From JTS-RE37 sp041744575 (lineage in GTDB: Bacteria; Bacteroidota; Bacteroidia; Flavobacteriales; Flavobacteriaceae), in the NCBI GenBank assembly GCA_041744575.1, contig JBGTKP010000024.1, positions 46,039 through 110,038 on the forward strand: a stretch of DNA of 64,000 nt, given 5' to 3'. Both the position numbers and the translations under genes were made by a program. Below are positions 36,664 to 46,318 of this stretch, in pieces (within the stretch, counting starts at the first letter, position 1; every line of letters starts with the position of its first letter). The notes under the pieces are model-generated. The model did not search any database, had not been told where the DNA came from, and worked only from the letters and a program-made list of their open reading frames with translations.

Positions 36664-37713
36664 ATGAAATTATCACACTTCAGTTTTGAACTTCCCAAGG
36701 AATTATTGGCTGAGTATCCCGCAGAGAATCGTGACGAGGCTAAATTGATGGTCGTGCACCGGGCGACAGGCAAAATTGAACATAAATTATTTAAGGATCT
36801 TATCGACTATTTTCACGAAGGGGATGTAATGGTTCTCAATAATACCAAGGTTTTTCCGGCCCGCCTTTATGGCAATAAGGAAAAAACTGGGGCCCGGATA
36901 GAAGTTTTTCTGCTCCGGGAGCTAAATGAGGAGCAACGCCTTTGGGACGTGCTTGTCGATCCTGCCCGGAAGATCCGGATAGGCAACAAATTGTACTTCG
37001 GCGACGACGAAAGTTTGGTGGCAGAAGTCATAGACAATACCACTTCAAGGGGCAGGACACTTCGGTTTCTCTATGATGGATCCTATACGGATTTTAGAAG
37101 AAAACTTAGGGAATTAGGAGAGACACCCCTCCCAAAATACATCAGGAGGAATGTGGAACCCGAGGATGAGGAAAGGTACCAGACCATATATGCCAAGCAC
37201 GAAGGCGCTGTGGCAGCGCCAACTGCAGGTCTGCACTTTTCAAAACATCTGCTTAAACGGATGGAAATAAAAGGTATTCAGTTCGCTGAGTTAACACTCC
37301 ATGTGGGCCTGGGAACATTTAATCCCGTAGAAGTGGAAGATTTGTCCAAGCATAAAATGGACAGTGAAGAACTGGTGATTGAGGAAAAGGCCATCGAAGT
37401 GGTCAACAATGCCAAGCTCAGGAAGAAAAGGGTATGTGCTGTGGGTACTACGGCGATGAGGGGTCTTGAAAGCGCTGTGTCATCGCAGCAAACATTGAAT
37501 ATGTATGATGGGTGGACGAACAAATTTATTTTCCCGCCTTATGACTTCAGTATTGCCAATGCCATGGTTACAAATTTCCACCTCCCTAAGTCGACCCTGC
37601 TCATGATGGTCTCTGCTTTCCTGGGACACGATCTTATGAAGAGGTCTTACAAAGAGGCGATAATAGAAGGGTATCGATTTTATTCCTACGGGGATGCGAT
37701 GCTCATCCTGTGA
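36664..37713 (+). CDS. queA: tRNA preQ1 ribosyltransferase-isomerase
   Basis: QueA transfers the ribosyl part of SAM to preQ1 in the tRNA anticodon, giving epoxyqueuosine. The 349-residue protein has LSHFSFELPKELLAEYPAE at its N terminus, the EGAVAAPTAGLHFS motif near 183 and FNPVEVEDLSKHKMDSE near 220, all family marks. The frame stays open upstream to 36544, but ATG 36664 begins the conserved sequence. No preQ1 riboswitch is visible in the 171-base gap before it. Confidence 0.95.
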   Translation: MKLSHFSFELPKELLAEYPAENRDEAKLMVVHRATGKIEHKLFKDLIDYFHEGDVMVLNNTKVFPARLYGNKEKTGARIEVFLLRELNEEQRLWDVLVDPARKIRIGNKLYFGDDESLVAEVIDNTTSRGRTLRFLYDGSYTDFRRKLRELGETPLPKYIRRNVEPEDEERYQTIYAKHEGAVAAPTAGLHFSKHLLKRMEIKGIQFAELTLHVGLGTFNPVEVEDLSKHKMDSEELVIEEKAIEVVNNAKLRKKRVCAVGTTAMRGLESAVSSQQTLNMYDGWTNKFIFPPYDFSIANAMVTNFHLPKSTLLMMVSAFLGHDLMKRSYKEAIIEGYRFYSYGDAMLIL

Positions 37714-37856
37714 TGCTGTTCACGGATTCTATGACCTGAAAAGTGCAACGTGAGCAGAACCGGAAAAACGCCAATGCAGGCTTTCCGACAGCCGACAGCT
37801 TCAGCTGCCGGTCTCGTTTTGCCGACCGCTAAGAATGGTATTCCTTATCCTGAAGG

Positions 37857-38900
37857 ATGGAAACAACAAAGAAGGACATAAGGGCAATGAGCCGTGAGGA
37901 ACTCCGGGATTTTTTTTTAAATCGCGGAGAAGAGGCTTTTCGCGGAAACCAGGTATATGAGTGGCTTTGGCAGAAATCTGCCCATTCTTTTGACACCATG
38001 ACCAACCTCTCCCTCGAAACAAGACAACTGCTGGATGACCACTTCGTCATCAACCACATCAAGGTAGATCAGATGCAACGAAGTGTGGATGGCACGATCA
38101 AGAATGCCGTACGCCTCCATGACGGACTTGTGGTGGAATCTGTGCTTATTCCGACTGATACCCGTACCACAGCCTGCGTATCCAGTCAGGTCGGCTGTAG
38201 TCTCGATTGTCAGTTTTGTGCCACCGCCAGACTGAAAAGGATGAGAAATCTGAATCCTGATGAAATTTATGATCAGGTGGCTGCCATAGATCAGCAAAGC
38301 CGGATGTATCATAACCGTCCGCTGAGGAACATTGTTTTTATGGGAATGGGAGAACCATTGATGAATTATAACAATGTGCTTAAGGCCATTGAAAAGATTA
38401 CCTCTCCGGAGGGCCTTGGAATATCTGCCAGACGCATTACGGTTTCTACCTCAGGGGTGCCTAAAATGATCCGGAAACTGGCGGATGACCGGGTGAAGTT
38501 CAAATTGGCCGTTTCTCTTCATTCTGCCAGGGATGAAGTACGGACCGCAATTATGCCTTTCAGTTCAAAATTTACCCTTAAAGATCTCAGGGAATCGCTC
38601 GAATACTGGTATGCCCAAACAAAGAGCAGGATCACCTATGAATATGTGGTCTGGAAAGGGATCAATGATACCCAGGCCGATGTGGATGCCCTTCTGGAAT
38701 TCTGCAGATTTGCTCCTGCAAAAGTGAATCTCATCGAATACAACCCGATTGATGACAGCAGGTTTCAACAGGCCGATGACCGGAGCATTGCCCGCTATGT
38801 GGAAACCCTCCAAAGGCACCATATTACAGTCACCGTCAGAAGGTCGAGGGGCAAGGATATAGACGCTGCTTGTGGCCAGCTGGCCAATAAATCGATATAG
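37857..38900 (+). CDS. rlmN: Dual-specificity rRNA/tRNA adenine C2-methyltransferase RlmN
   Basis: A radical SAM methylase that modifies A2503 of 23S rRNA and A37 in some tRNAs. The 347-residue product has the cluster motif CSLDCQFC with Cys114, Cys118 and Cys121, the GMGEPLMNYNNVL glycine-rich region, SGVPKMIRKLAD, and the C-terminal catalytic cysteine in DAACGQL. A GC-rich hairpin (about 37789-37816) lies just before it without a convincing T run. Confidence 0.96.
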   Translation: METTKKDIRAMSREELRDFFLNRGEEAFRGNQVYEWLWQKSAHSFDTMTNLSLETRQLLDDHFVINHIKVDQMQRSVDGTIKNAVRLHDGLVVESVLIPTDTRTTACVSSQVGCSLDCQFCATARLKRMRNLNPDEIYDQVAAIDQQSRMYHNRPLRNIVFMGMGEPLMNYNNVLKAIEKITSPEGLGISARRITVSTSGVPKMIRKLADDRVKFKLAVSLHSARDEVRTAIMPFSSKFTLKDLRESLEYWYAQTKSRITYEYVVWKGINDTQADVDALLEFCRFAPAKVNLIEYNPIDDSRFQQADDRSIARYVETLQRHHITVTVRRSRGKDIDAACGQLANKSI

Positions 38901-39047
38901 ACCTTGAAAAGGCAGGCTGGACTGTACCTCCTGTGGTCTGTCCCTCAGAATGTCAGGGTATTCTTAATTCTGAGCTTTTAAGCAGATTGCCCTTTATTTT
39001 CCCTATTTTTAAAGCATGGTGTCGCTGCCCGTACAATAACCAACCCA

Positions 39048-40025
39048 TTGAAAATTGTAGCTCAAATAAAGGAACCGATCAGCAAGGAAATGGAACTTTT
39101 TGAAGAAAAGTTTCATCAATCAATGACCTCCAAAGTTCCATTGCTCAACAGGATCACTTATTATATTGTCAACAGGAAAGGGAAACAGATGCGTCCTATG
39201 TTTGTTTTCCTGACCGCCAAGCTCCTGAATAATGGTACCGTTAACGAACGTACTTATCGGGGAGCATCGGTCATAGAGCTCATTCACACGGCAAGCCTGG
39301 TCCATGATGATGTCGTGGATGACAGCCAGAAGCGGAGGGGCTTTTTTTCTGTGAATGCCCTGTGGAAAAACAAAATTGCCGTATTGGTGGGAGATTACTT
39401 CTTTTCCAAAGGTCTTTTGCTTTCAATTGATCATGGGGACGTAGACCTTCTGAAAATTATCAGCACTTCCGTACGTGAGATCAGTGAGGGCGAGTTGCTT
39501 CAAATTGAAAAGGCACGACGACTTGACATTACCGAAGAGATATATTATGACATCATCCGCCAGAAAACGGCAACCCTTATTGCAGCCTGCTGTAGCATGG
39601 GGGCCTGTTCCGTACAACCCGGGTCTTCGCATGTCGAAACGTTCAGGCAATTCGGGGAATATTGCGGGATGGCATTTCAGATCAAAGATGATTTGTTTGA
39701 CTATTCCGATGAGAAAATCGGCAAGCCTACAGGGATTGATATCAAGGAAAAGAAGATGACGCTACCGCTTATTTATGCCCTGAATAACTGCTCGGGTAAG
39801 GAAAAAAGCTGGCTTATCAATTCTGTCAAGAACTACAACAGGGATAAAAAACGAGTGAAAGAAGTAATCGCCATGGTAAAGGAAATGGGGGGACTGCTTT
39901 ATGCGGAATCCAAAATGCACGAATTTAAGGAGAAAGCCCTGGAACTGCTTGATCCCTATCCGGTATCCGAGTACAAGGACGCCTTGAGGCTGATGGTTAG
40001 TTATGTAGTGGATAGAAGAATATAA
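39048..40025 (+). CDS. Polyprenyl diphosphate synthase
   Basis: A 325-residue trans-isoprenyl synthase with both aspartate motifs, DDVVDDSQ near 90 and DDLFDYS near 212, that chelate magnesium-diphosphate. The residues before the first motif (SLVHDD) are small-side-chain positions as in long-chain octaprenyl or solanesyl synthases, so a menaquinone side chain is a likely product; length is not certain. Start is TTG at 39048, since no ATG is close and the conserved MKIVAQIKEPI begins there. Confidence 0.9.
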   Translation: MKIVAQIKEPISKEMELFEEKFHQSMTSKVPLLNRITYYIVNRKGKQMRPMFVFLTAKLLNNGTVNERTYRGASVIELIHTASLVHDDVVDDSQKRRGFFSVNALWKNKIAVLVGDYFFSKGLLLSIDHGDVDLLKIISTSVREISEGELLQIEKARRLDITEEIYYDIIRQKTATLIAACCSMGACSVQPGSSHVETFRQFGEYCGMAFQIKDDLFDYSDEKIGKPTGIDIKEKKMTLPLIYALNNCSGKEKSWLINSVKNYNRDKKRVKEVIAMVKEMGGLLYAESKMHEFKEKALELLDPYPVSEYKDALRLMVSYVVDRRI

Positions 40026-40179
40026 GCGGGATTCCAGTATCAATCAGCTGTCCCGGAAATGTCGGATTTTCTCTGCTTTTCAAGCTCTCAGAGCCTATCT
40101 GGATAAATGATGCCCACAAAAGAAAAATGCGGGGTCCGGTGTAAAAAATCTACATCGCAGCAGATCATTAAAAAGGAAC

Positions 40180-40422
40180 TTATTGCTCAAGGGCCCGCTC
40201 CATCCCTTCGGTGAATTCCCTGGGAAAATATACCTTTTTACAATGCCGGCATTCCACTAGGTGCCGTGTGGAAATCCGAAAAACCGGAAGCCAGAACAAA
40301 TGAAAATAGTTTGGTGTGGAAATGGATATCAGCGTGTTTGCCTGCTCACAGTGGGGGCAGATAACTCCAGAGAGTTCCATACTATGTGCCTTACCCGGCC
40401 GGGTACCAAAAAATAAGATCAT
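40180..40422 (-). CDS. Small zinc-ribbon protein
   Basis: An 80-residue protein with two CxxC knuckles, CPHC near residue 22 and CRHC near 58, which can bind one zinc as a zinc ribbon. Between them is a hydrophobic stretch NYFHLFWLPVFRIS. Function unknown; similar small proteins occur in many Bacteroidetes. It is convergent with the polyprenyl synthase gene and divergent from dnaG. Confidence 0.72.
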   Translation of the reverse strand: MILFFGTRPGKAHSMELSGVICPHCEQANTLISISTPNYFHLFWLPVFRISTRHLVECRHCKKVYFPREFTEGMERALEQ

Positions 40423-40544
40423 CCAGGCTTAACTTAATCAAATCAATGACTCTAATTTAGGCATTCTTTTAAAAACAGGGAGCATACAGGATGCTTTCAG
40501 TAGGAACCTTTTTCTTATTTTTACCACTCGCGTGTTTGCTGACC

Positions 40545-42524
40545 ATGATCTCAAAAACCACTATTGACCAGGTTTATGAAGCCTCCCGGCTGGAGGAGGT
40601 GATAGGAGAATTTGTGCAATTGAAAAAATCGGGCTCGAATTTCAAGGGATTAAGTCCATTCACTGATGAGCGGTCACCCAGTTTCATGGTCTCTCCGGTA
40701 AAGCAGATATGGAAGGATTTCAGCAGTGGAAAAGGGGGCAATGTTGTGGCATTCCTTATGGAACATGAACATTTCACCTATCCTGAGGCCATACGTTACC
40801 TGGCCCGTAAATACCAGGTCGAAATCGAGGAAACAGAGCGAACGGAAGAGGAGAAAGAATTGGTTAATGAACAGGAAAGCATGTATCTGGTCTCCGATTA
40901 TGCAGCAGGGTATTTTGAAAAGACTTTATGGGATACTGCTGCAGGTAAGGCCATAGGTCTGAGTTATTTCAGGGAAAGAGGTTTTAAGGAAGAGACCATC
41001 AGAAAATTCCGACTTGGGTACAGCCTGGACCAATGGGATGCCTTTACCGAAACGGCCCTTTCGAAGGGTTATCAACTCACCTATCTACAAAAAACGGGGC
41101 TGACCATCGTGAAAGGCGAAGAAACCGTAATCGGCGAGCCCAAGAAATTTGATCGGTTTAAAGGGAGGGTCATGTTCCCGATACAGTCTATGAGCGGCCG
41201 TATTCTTGGATTTGGCGGCAGGATACTTACCGGTGATAAAAAGGCGGCCAAATATCTCAATTCCCCGGAAAGTGACATCTATCATAAAAGTAAGGTACTA
41301 TACGGGATCTTTTTAGCCAAACAGGCCATTGCCAAGGAAAACAATTGCTATCTCGTAGAAGGATATACCGATGTCATTCAATTGCATCAGAAGGGGATTC
41401 ACAATGTAGTCGCTTCGAGCGGGACGGCGCTGACTCCCGAACAGATCCGCCTGATTAACAGGCTAACCAGTAATATTACCGTATTATTTGATGGGGATGC
41501 TGCCGGGCTGAGGGCCTCCATCCGTGGAATCGACCTGATTTTGGAGCAGGGAATGAACGTAAAGGTGTGTTCCTTTCCGGAAGGGGAGGATCCCGACAGT
41601 TTTGCCAGAAAAAACGAATATGAGGCCATTGTGGCGTTTCTCGGCGACCATGCCAGGGATTTCATTCAGTTTAAGACTTCCCTGCTTGCCCGGGAATCAG
41701 GAAACGACCCCATTAGGAAGGCAGAAACTATCAGGGATATTGTATTTAGTATTTCAAAGATACCGGATCGGATCAAAAGGGAGGTTTACATACAGGAATG
41801 TGCCAGGATCATGAATATTTCGGAGGAAGTCCTGTTTAACACCCTGGCTCAAATGGGCAGAAAGGAGCTGACAGACGCGGCGAAGAAGGCACCTGAGCCA
41901 CAGAAGGCTTTTGAAGTACTGCGCTCTGGCGGGAATCAGGAAAAAGTGGATGTACAGTACGAACTCGAACGGCGAATCATTGAGTTATTGCTGCTATATG
42001 GAAAGGAAGAGGAAGAATTTGAAGATATGATTCTCAAGGAGAATGAGGCCGGGGATCTTGTCCTGGAACCTGAAGTGATGGCGGCCAGGGTATATGAAAA
42101 AGTATACCTTGATCTTCAGGAAGATGAAATTGAGCTCACCCATGAGCACTTCAGAAAAATCTATTATCTTTTAATCGCGCGGTTGAATGAACAGGAGAAA
42201 TTTTCAATCGATGGATTTCTGACCGGCCTTTCTCAGGAAATGGTAGAGATCATCTCATCCATTTTGATGGAAGAAGAGCGATATTCCCTTCACAACTGGG
42301 AACGAAAAGACATTTATCCGAAGCAAAAGGAAGCTTCGGTCGCCCAATTGGTGAGTGAAACCATCCTGACCCTCCGATGTTTCCTGATCAAGAAGCGAAT
42401 TGAAGCACTTAGAAAGGATACCGAGGAATCTGTTGCCGATCACCGGGAGATCCTGGAGGAGATCATGAATTACCTTCAGTTAAACAAGTTGCTGAACACG
42501 AAACTCAACAGGGTTCTTTCCTGA
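40545..42524 (+). CDS. dnaG: DNA primase, zinc-finger cysteines missing
   Basis: DnaG makes RNA primers for replication. The 659-residue protein has the primase N-terminal domain, RNAP-like catalytic core (YSLDQWDAF to GRVMFPI), Toprim motif VEGYTDVIQLH near 268 with DGDAAGLRA after it, and a C-terminal helicase-binding part. The N-terminal CHC2 zinc ligands are absent: the positions read Ser37, Thr40, Asp58 and Ser61 in GLSPFTDERSPSF and WKDFSSGKGGN. The surrounding fold residues remain. ATG at 40545 starts the typical MISKTTIDQVYEAS; the frame is open to 40491. Confidence 0.95.
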   Translation: MISKTTIDQVYEASRLEEVIGEFVQLKKSGSNFKGLSPFTDERSPSFMVSPVKQIWKDFSSGKGGNVVAFLMEHEHFTYPEAIRYLARKYQVEIEETERTEEEKELVNEQESMYLVSDYAAGYFEKTLWDTAAGKAIGLSYFRERGFKEETIRKFRLGYSLDQWDAFTETALSKGYQLTYLQKTGLTIVKGEETVIGEPKKFDRFKGRVMFPIQSMSGRILGFGGRILTGDKKAAKYLNSPESDIYHKSKVLYGIFLAKQAIAKENNCYLVEGYTDVIQLHQKGIHNVVASSGTALTPEQIRLINRLTSNITVLFDGDAAGLRASIRGIDLILEQGMNVKVCSFPEGEDPDSFARKNEYEAIVAFLGDHARDFIQFKTSLLARESGNDPIRKAETIRDIVFSISKIPDRIKREVYIQECARIMNISEEVLFNTLAQMGRKELTDAAKKAPEPQKAFEVLRSGGNQEKVDVQYELERRIIELLLLYGKEEEEFEDMILKENEAGDLVLEPEVMAARVYEKVYLDLQEDEIELTHEHFRKIYYLLIARLNEQEKFSIDGFLTGLSQEMVEIISSILMEEERYSLHNWERKDIYPKQKEASVAQLVSETILTLRCFLIKKRIEALRKDTEESVADHREILEEIMNYLQLNKLLNTKLNRVLS

Positions 42525-42553
42525 AAGTTGTTATGAAGACGTCTCTATGCCGC

Positions 42554-42588
42554 ATAAAAAAACCCCGTCCGGAAGGGCAGGGTTTGCT
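42554..42588. terminator. Bidirectional terminator between dnaG and the response regulator
   Basis: AAACCCCGTCC and GGGCAGGGTTT pair around GGAA with one mismatch. The A run on the left acts as a T run for the minus-strand gene and TTTGCTTT serves the plus strand, so it can end both convergent transcripts. Confidence 0.75.
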
Positions 42589-42605
42589 TTATAATTACCA
42601 GACAT

Positions 42606-43235
42606 TTAATATAATTCAAGTGCCTTGGCCTGTTGGAGCAAGTCCACAAGATTATCCACATTTAACTTTTTCATGAGGCGTGCCTTATAGGTGCTGACCG
42701 TTTTTTCATTCAGACTGAGTCCCTGCGCCACATCCTTATTTCTCTTACCGCTTGCCAGTAATTTCAGCACTTCCACTTCTCTGGTGGAAAGTTTTCTGAA
42801 AAAACGTCTGGGCTTCTGAGTGCCTTCGTCAAATGCAAGACGTTGTGCCAGCTCATTCGTGATAAACATGGTGCCTTCACTTACCTTCTGAACCGCCGAA
42901 ACAATATAATCAAGCGCTGCCGTTTTGGATAAATATCCATAGGCTCCTGCCCGAATGGTACTCAGGGCGTACACATCTTCGGATTGTCCGCTGTAAATCA
43001 ATACTTTTACCTCAGGATATTCCTGTTTAATTTTTCTCAGAGTGGCAATTCCATTGATTTCCGGTATATCCATCTCAAGAATAACCACATCAGGAGTTAC
43101 TTTTGATAATTTTCGAAAGAGTTCTGAGGTAGTGGCCAGGTCATCAACGATTTCAAATCCCCTGGAAGATTCCAATACTTGTCGTATTCCCATCCGTACA
43201 ATCGGGTGGTTATCCGCAATTAAAACTTTGATCAT
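42606..43235 (-). CDS. NarL/FixJ-type response regulator with Glu at the phosphorylation site
   Basis: A 209-residue regulator with a receiver domain (1-120) and a LuxR-type DNA-binding domain (about 148-205, LSTREVEVLKLLASGKRNKDVAQGLSLNEKTVSTYKARLMKKLNV). In the receiver the phosphoacceptor position, aligned through VVILEMDIPEING, is Glu54 instead of Asp, and the acidic pair is Asp8-Asn9 (IADNHP) instead of Asp-Asp. The lysine of LSKTAA remains. It should therefore act without phosphorylation, perhaps fixed in an active-like state. It stands alone between dnaG and nadE, with no kinase gene nearby. Confidence 0.92.
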   Translation of the reverse strand: MIKVLIADNHPIVRMGIRQVLESSRGFEIVDDLATTSELFRKLSKVTPDVVILEMDIPEINGIATLRKIKQEYPEVKVLIYSGQSEDVYALSTIRAGAYGYLSKTAALDYIVSAVQKVSEGTMFITNELAQRLAFDEGTQKPRRFFRKLSTREVEVLKLLASGKRNKDVAQGLSLNEKTVSTYKARLMKKLNVDNLVDLLQQAKALELY

Positions 43236-43401
43236 TGTTGGTTGTTTTTCTAGATATTAACGAAGAGCGTGTCTAAAAATACTGACATGCAATGTAAGGT
43301 TAAAATATCTAATTTATGAAACAAAATTGTACTTTTTTTCCCGAATGTAAGGCATTTTTAATGTTTTATTCGACTTAATTACCTGATTCATAGTTAAGAG
43401 G

Positions 43402-44190
43402 TTATTTCAGCCGCTCCGGAATGTCACAAACAGGGATGGGGATCATCTTGTGCCTGTTGGCGGCATTGAATTTCGCGAAAATGGAAAACACTTCCTTCCT
43501 ACGCCCTGTAAAGTCTTTTTCCGATTTACCCGAGTCCTTCATTTTCATGGCCCATTCAAGTTCATCATAGGAAGCACCGATCTGGTCTTCATCGGTTCGG
43601 TCATCCCCCCAAAGCCCGTCGGTCGGGGGGGCGGAAATTATCTCGGCGTTGACACCGAGATATCCTGCCAGGGTGTAGACCTCAGATTTCATTAAATCGG
43701 CAATGGGGCTGAGGTCAACCCCTCCGTCTCCGTATTTGGTATAGAATCCAACTCCGAAATCTTCCACTTTGTTTCCTGTCCCCGCGACCAGGTACTTTTT
43801 CAGCGCTGCAAAATAATAGAGGGAGGTCATTCGCAACCTGGCCCTTGTATTGGCCAGAGACATAAAGCGTTCTTCTTCATTTTTTACAGGGGGCAAGGCA
43901 TGGACCAGCGAATCAAAGACAGAGGTCAGGTAAATATGGTGCATGGAAACATTCGAATACTTCCCCATGAGCCAGGAAATGTGGTCAGATGCCCGTGTCA
44001 CCTGGTTTTCGGCCTGGTGGATCGGCATTTCCAGGCAAAGCACATCCAGTCCGGTCCGGGCGCACAGTGTGGAAGTGACTGCCGAATCAATCCCACCGGA
44101 AACACCGATTACAAAGCCCTTCATTCCGGCATTTAAAGCGTAGTCACGCAGCCAGCTCACAATATATTCCGCTACTTTTTCTGTTTGCAT
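43402..44190 (-). CDS. nadE: Ammonia-dependent NAD+ synthetase
   Basis: NadE converts deamido-NAD to NAD with ATP and ammonia. The 262-residue protein has the pyrophosphatase P-loop GVSGGIDSAVTS near 28 and the VAGTGNKVEDFGVGFYTKYGDGGVDLSPIADL region around 135-165. There is no N-terminal glutaminase domain, so free ammonia must be the nitrogen source. It follows the response regulator on the same strand and diverges from gldB. Confidence 0.95.
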   Translation of the reverse strand: MQTEKVAEYIVSWLRDYALNAGMKGFVIGVSGGIDSAVTSTLCARTGLDVLCLEMPIHQAENQVTRASDHISWLMGKYSNVSMHHIYLTSVFDSLVHALPPVKNEEERFMSLANTRARLRMTSLYYFAALKKYLVAGTGNKVEDFGVGFYTKYGDGGVDLSPIADLMKSEVYTLAGYLGVNAEIISAPPTDGLWGDDRTDEDQIGASYDELEWAMKMKDSGKSEKDFTGRRKEVFSIFAKFNAANRHKMIPIPVCDIPERLK

Positions 44191-44282
44191 AATCCGGGTA
44201 TCTTTGATGGAATTAACTAACTTTGCCCCGTAAAAATAACGCCTGGCCTGCTAATAATAAAATAGAATAATAAATACTTCAG

Positions 44283-45245
44283 ATGTCCCGTTCCGGATGG
44301 TTTTCGATATTGATCCTCCTGACTCTTTTCAGTTGCCGCGAAGAAGCCAAGGTCGCAGATGCCATTGAGCGGACCAAAGTACAACTGGCGGTGGAGCGCT
44401 TTGACCTTGAGTTTGCAAAGGCAGACTCTTTGAATATCGGACAGCTTAAAAATAAATACCCTTACCTTTTTCCCGAACAGTATCCCGACAGTATATGGAT
44501 CGCAAAAATGCGTGATACCATTCAAATCGAATTACTCGAGGAACTCAGCCGCTCCTTTGTGGAGTTTGCTCCACTGCAGGAAGAGCTTGAACAATGTTTT
44601 CAGCATATTCTGTATTATTTCCCGGACACCGGAGTGCCCAAAGTGGTGACGGTACCCACCGATGTGGATTATCACAACCGGGTCATCCTGACGGATACCC
44701 TGCTGCTCATAGGGCTGGACAATTATCTCGGGGGGGATCACCGGTTTTACGAAGGGATTGATCGCTATATTACAGAGGGAATGGACAGGAAATATATTGT
44801 TAGTGATGTGGCGGAAGCTTTTGCAAAGAAAAAAGTGGCCTATCCCCAGGATCGAACCTTTCTCGCCCGGATGGTCTATTACGGAAAAATCCTTTATCTC
44901 AAAGACCAGCTCATCCCATCCAAGTCGGCAGCCATCCGGATCGGATATACTGAAGAGGACCTGGATTGGGCCCGGGCCAACGAGGAGCCCATCTGGAGGT
45001 ATATTGTAGAACGGGATTTGCTTTACAGCACTGACGCCAAGCTGGGACCCAGGTTTCTGGATCCTGCCCCTTTTTCCAAGTTTCAGCTGGAGCTGGACAA
45101 TGAGTCTCCGGGCAGGATTGGAAGGTATATTGGCTGGCAGATCGTAAATGCCTACATGGATCTCGGGGAAGCCACCTTACCGCAATTGATAAATGAACCG
45201 GCTGAGTCCATTTTTAAAAAATCCAGGTACAAACCAAAAAAGTAG
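44283..45245 (+). CDS. gldB: Gliding motility lipoprotein GldB
   Basis: A 320-residue lipoprotein with signal MSRSGWFSILILLTLFSC, the lipobox cysteine at residue 18. Its position directly before gldC and its charged, helix-rich sequence with VPTDVDYHNRVILTDTLLLIGLDNYLGGDHRFY match GldB, needed for gliding in Flavobacterium johnsoniae. It is anchored in the envelope; biochemical activity is unknown. Three bases separate it from gldC. Confidence 0.88.
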   Translation: MSRSGWFSILILLTLFSCREEAKVADAIERTKVQLAVERFDLEFAKADSLNIGQLKNKYPYLFPEQYPDSIWIAKMRDTIQIELLEELSRSFVEFAPLQEELEQCFQHILYYFPDTGVPKVVTVPTDVDYHNRVILTDTLLLIGLDNYLGGDHRFYEGIDRYITEGMDRKYIVSDVAEAFAKKKVAYPQDRTFLARMVYYGKILYLKDQLIPSKSAAIRIGYTEEDLDWARANEEPIWRYIVERDLLYSTDAKLGPRFLDPAPFSKFQLELDNESPGRIGRYIGWQIVNAYMDLGEATLPQLINEPAESIFKKSRYKPKK

Positions 45246-45248
45246 CCT

Positions 45249-45590
45249 ATGTCATCGCTTCACACTTCTGAAATTGTATTGCGGGTAGTACTGGATGAAA
45301 ACAGGGTCCCGGAACAACTTACCTGGTCGGCCCAGGATGGCGGCATTGATAAGGAAGAGGCAAAGGCGATGCTTTTATCTGTATGGGACAGCAAGAACCG
45401 GGAATCCCTGAAAATTGATCTTTGGACAAAGGATATGCCGGTAGAGGAGATGAAGCTATTTTTTCACCAGACCCTTGTTTCCCTTTCAGATACCTTTATG
45501 AAGGCCACCCAGGATGAGAAAATGACCGCGACCATGAAAGAGTTCTGTGATTACTTTGCTGAAAAAATGGAACTCCGCGATTCGGGATAG
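45249..45590 (+). CDS. gldC: Gliding motility protein GldC
   Basis: A 113-residue cytoplasmic-type protein without signal peptide, of the size and context of GldC (MSSLHTSEIVLRVVLDENRVPEQLTWSAQDGG). In F. johnsoniae it supports gliding and is cotranscribed with gldB. The three-base spacing from gldB shows a two-gene operon. Molecular role unknown. Confidence 0.87.
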   Translation: MSSLHTSEIVLRVVLDENRVPEQLTWSAQDGGIDKEEAKAMLLSVWDSKNRESLKIDLWTKDMPVEEMKLFFHQTLVSLSDTFMKATQDEKMTATMKEFCDYFAEKMELRDSG

Positions 45591-45611
45591 GGGCTGCATC
45601 CGCTACCTGGA

Positions 45612-46232
45612 TCAGCCGGGAAGATTTTGGGTAAAATACTGACGGTTGATCTCGTCTATATAGGAAAGAACTTCCTCCCGCCCGGTATTATTGGCGGAAG
45701 AGGTAACAAAATGTTTTGGAGCTTCCTCCCAACGACCTGTGATGAGTTCCTGAAGATAAGCCGTTACTTTTTTCTCTCTGACCGCTGGCCTGAGTTTGTC
45801 GGCTTTGGTAAAGATGATAGAAAAAGCCATTTGATTTTCCCCAAGCCATTCCATGAAACGGATATCCAGAGGTTGGGGTTCATGGCGTATATCGATCAGG
45901 ACAAAAGCGCTTAATAACTGACTCCGCAACAGAAAGTAGTCCATAATGTATTTCTGGAACACCTTTTTGTCCTTTTTTGCGACCCTGGCATAGCCATATC
46001 CCGGAAGATCCACGAGGAACCAGTTTCCATTGATCTTAAAGTGGTTGATCAATTGTGTTTTTCCAGGCCTACCGGAAGTTTTTGCCAGGTGCTTACGACC
46101 GGTGAGCATATTGATCAGGGACGATTTACCCACATTGGAGCGTCCGATAAAAGCATACTCCGGCAGCGGTTCCCTGGGACAGCCGGTTACACTTGAATTA
46201 CTTATCAGAAAGTCTGCCGATTTGATTTTCAT
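45612..46232 (-). CDS. engB: Ribosome biogenesis GTPase EngB (YihA/YsxC)
   Basis: A GTPase of about 206 residues required for assembling the 50S subunit. G1 is GRSNVGKSSLIN near residue 28, G3 DLPGYG near 74 and G4 TKADKL near 140. The frame extends upstream to a TTG at 46265, but ATG at 46232 starts the usual MKIKSADFLISNSS. It is convergent with gldC. Confidence 0.94.
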   Translation of the reverse strand: MKIKSADFLISNSSVTGCPREPLPEYAFIGRSNVGKSSLINMLTGRKHLAKTSGRPGKTQLINHFKINGNWFLVDLPGYGYARVAKKDKKVFQKYIMDYFLLRSQLLSAFVLIDIRHEPQPLDIRFMEWLGENQMAFSIIFTKADKLRPAVREKKVTAYLQELITGRWEEAPKHFVTSSANNTGREEVLSYIDEINRQYFTQNLPG

Positions 46233-46318
46233 AGAGCCGGTATCAGGCGTTATTCCGGGTTTCAAGTTCTGCGAGTAGTCACTGTTGGCGTCCTGAAGGA
46301 CAGAGATCCCTCACAGGA

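Noticed and set aside
37785..37820. GC hairpin between queA and rlmN as a terminator
   Set aside because: The pairing is imperfect and only a short T stretch follows.
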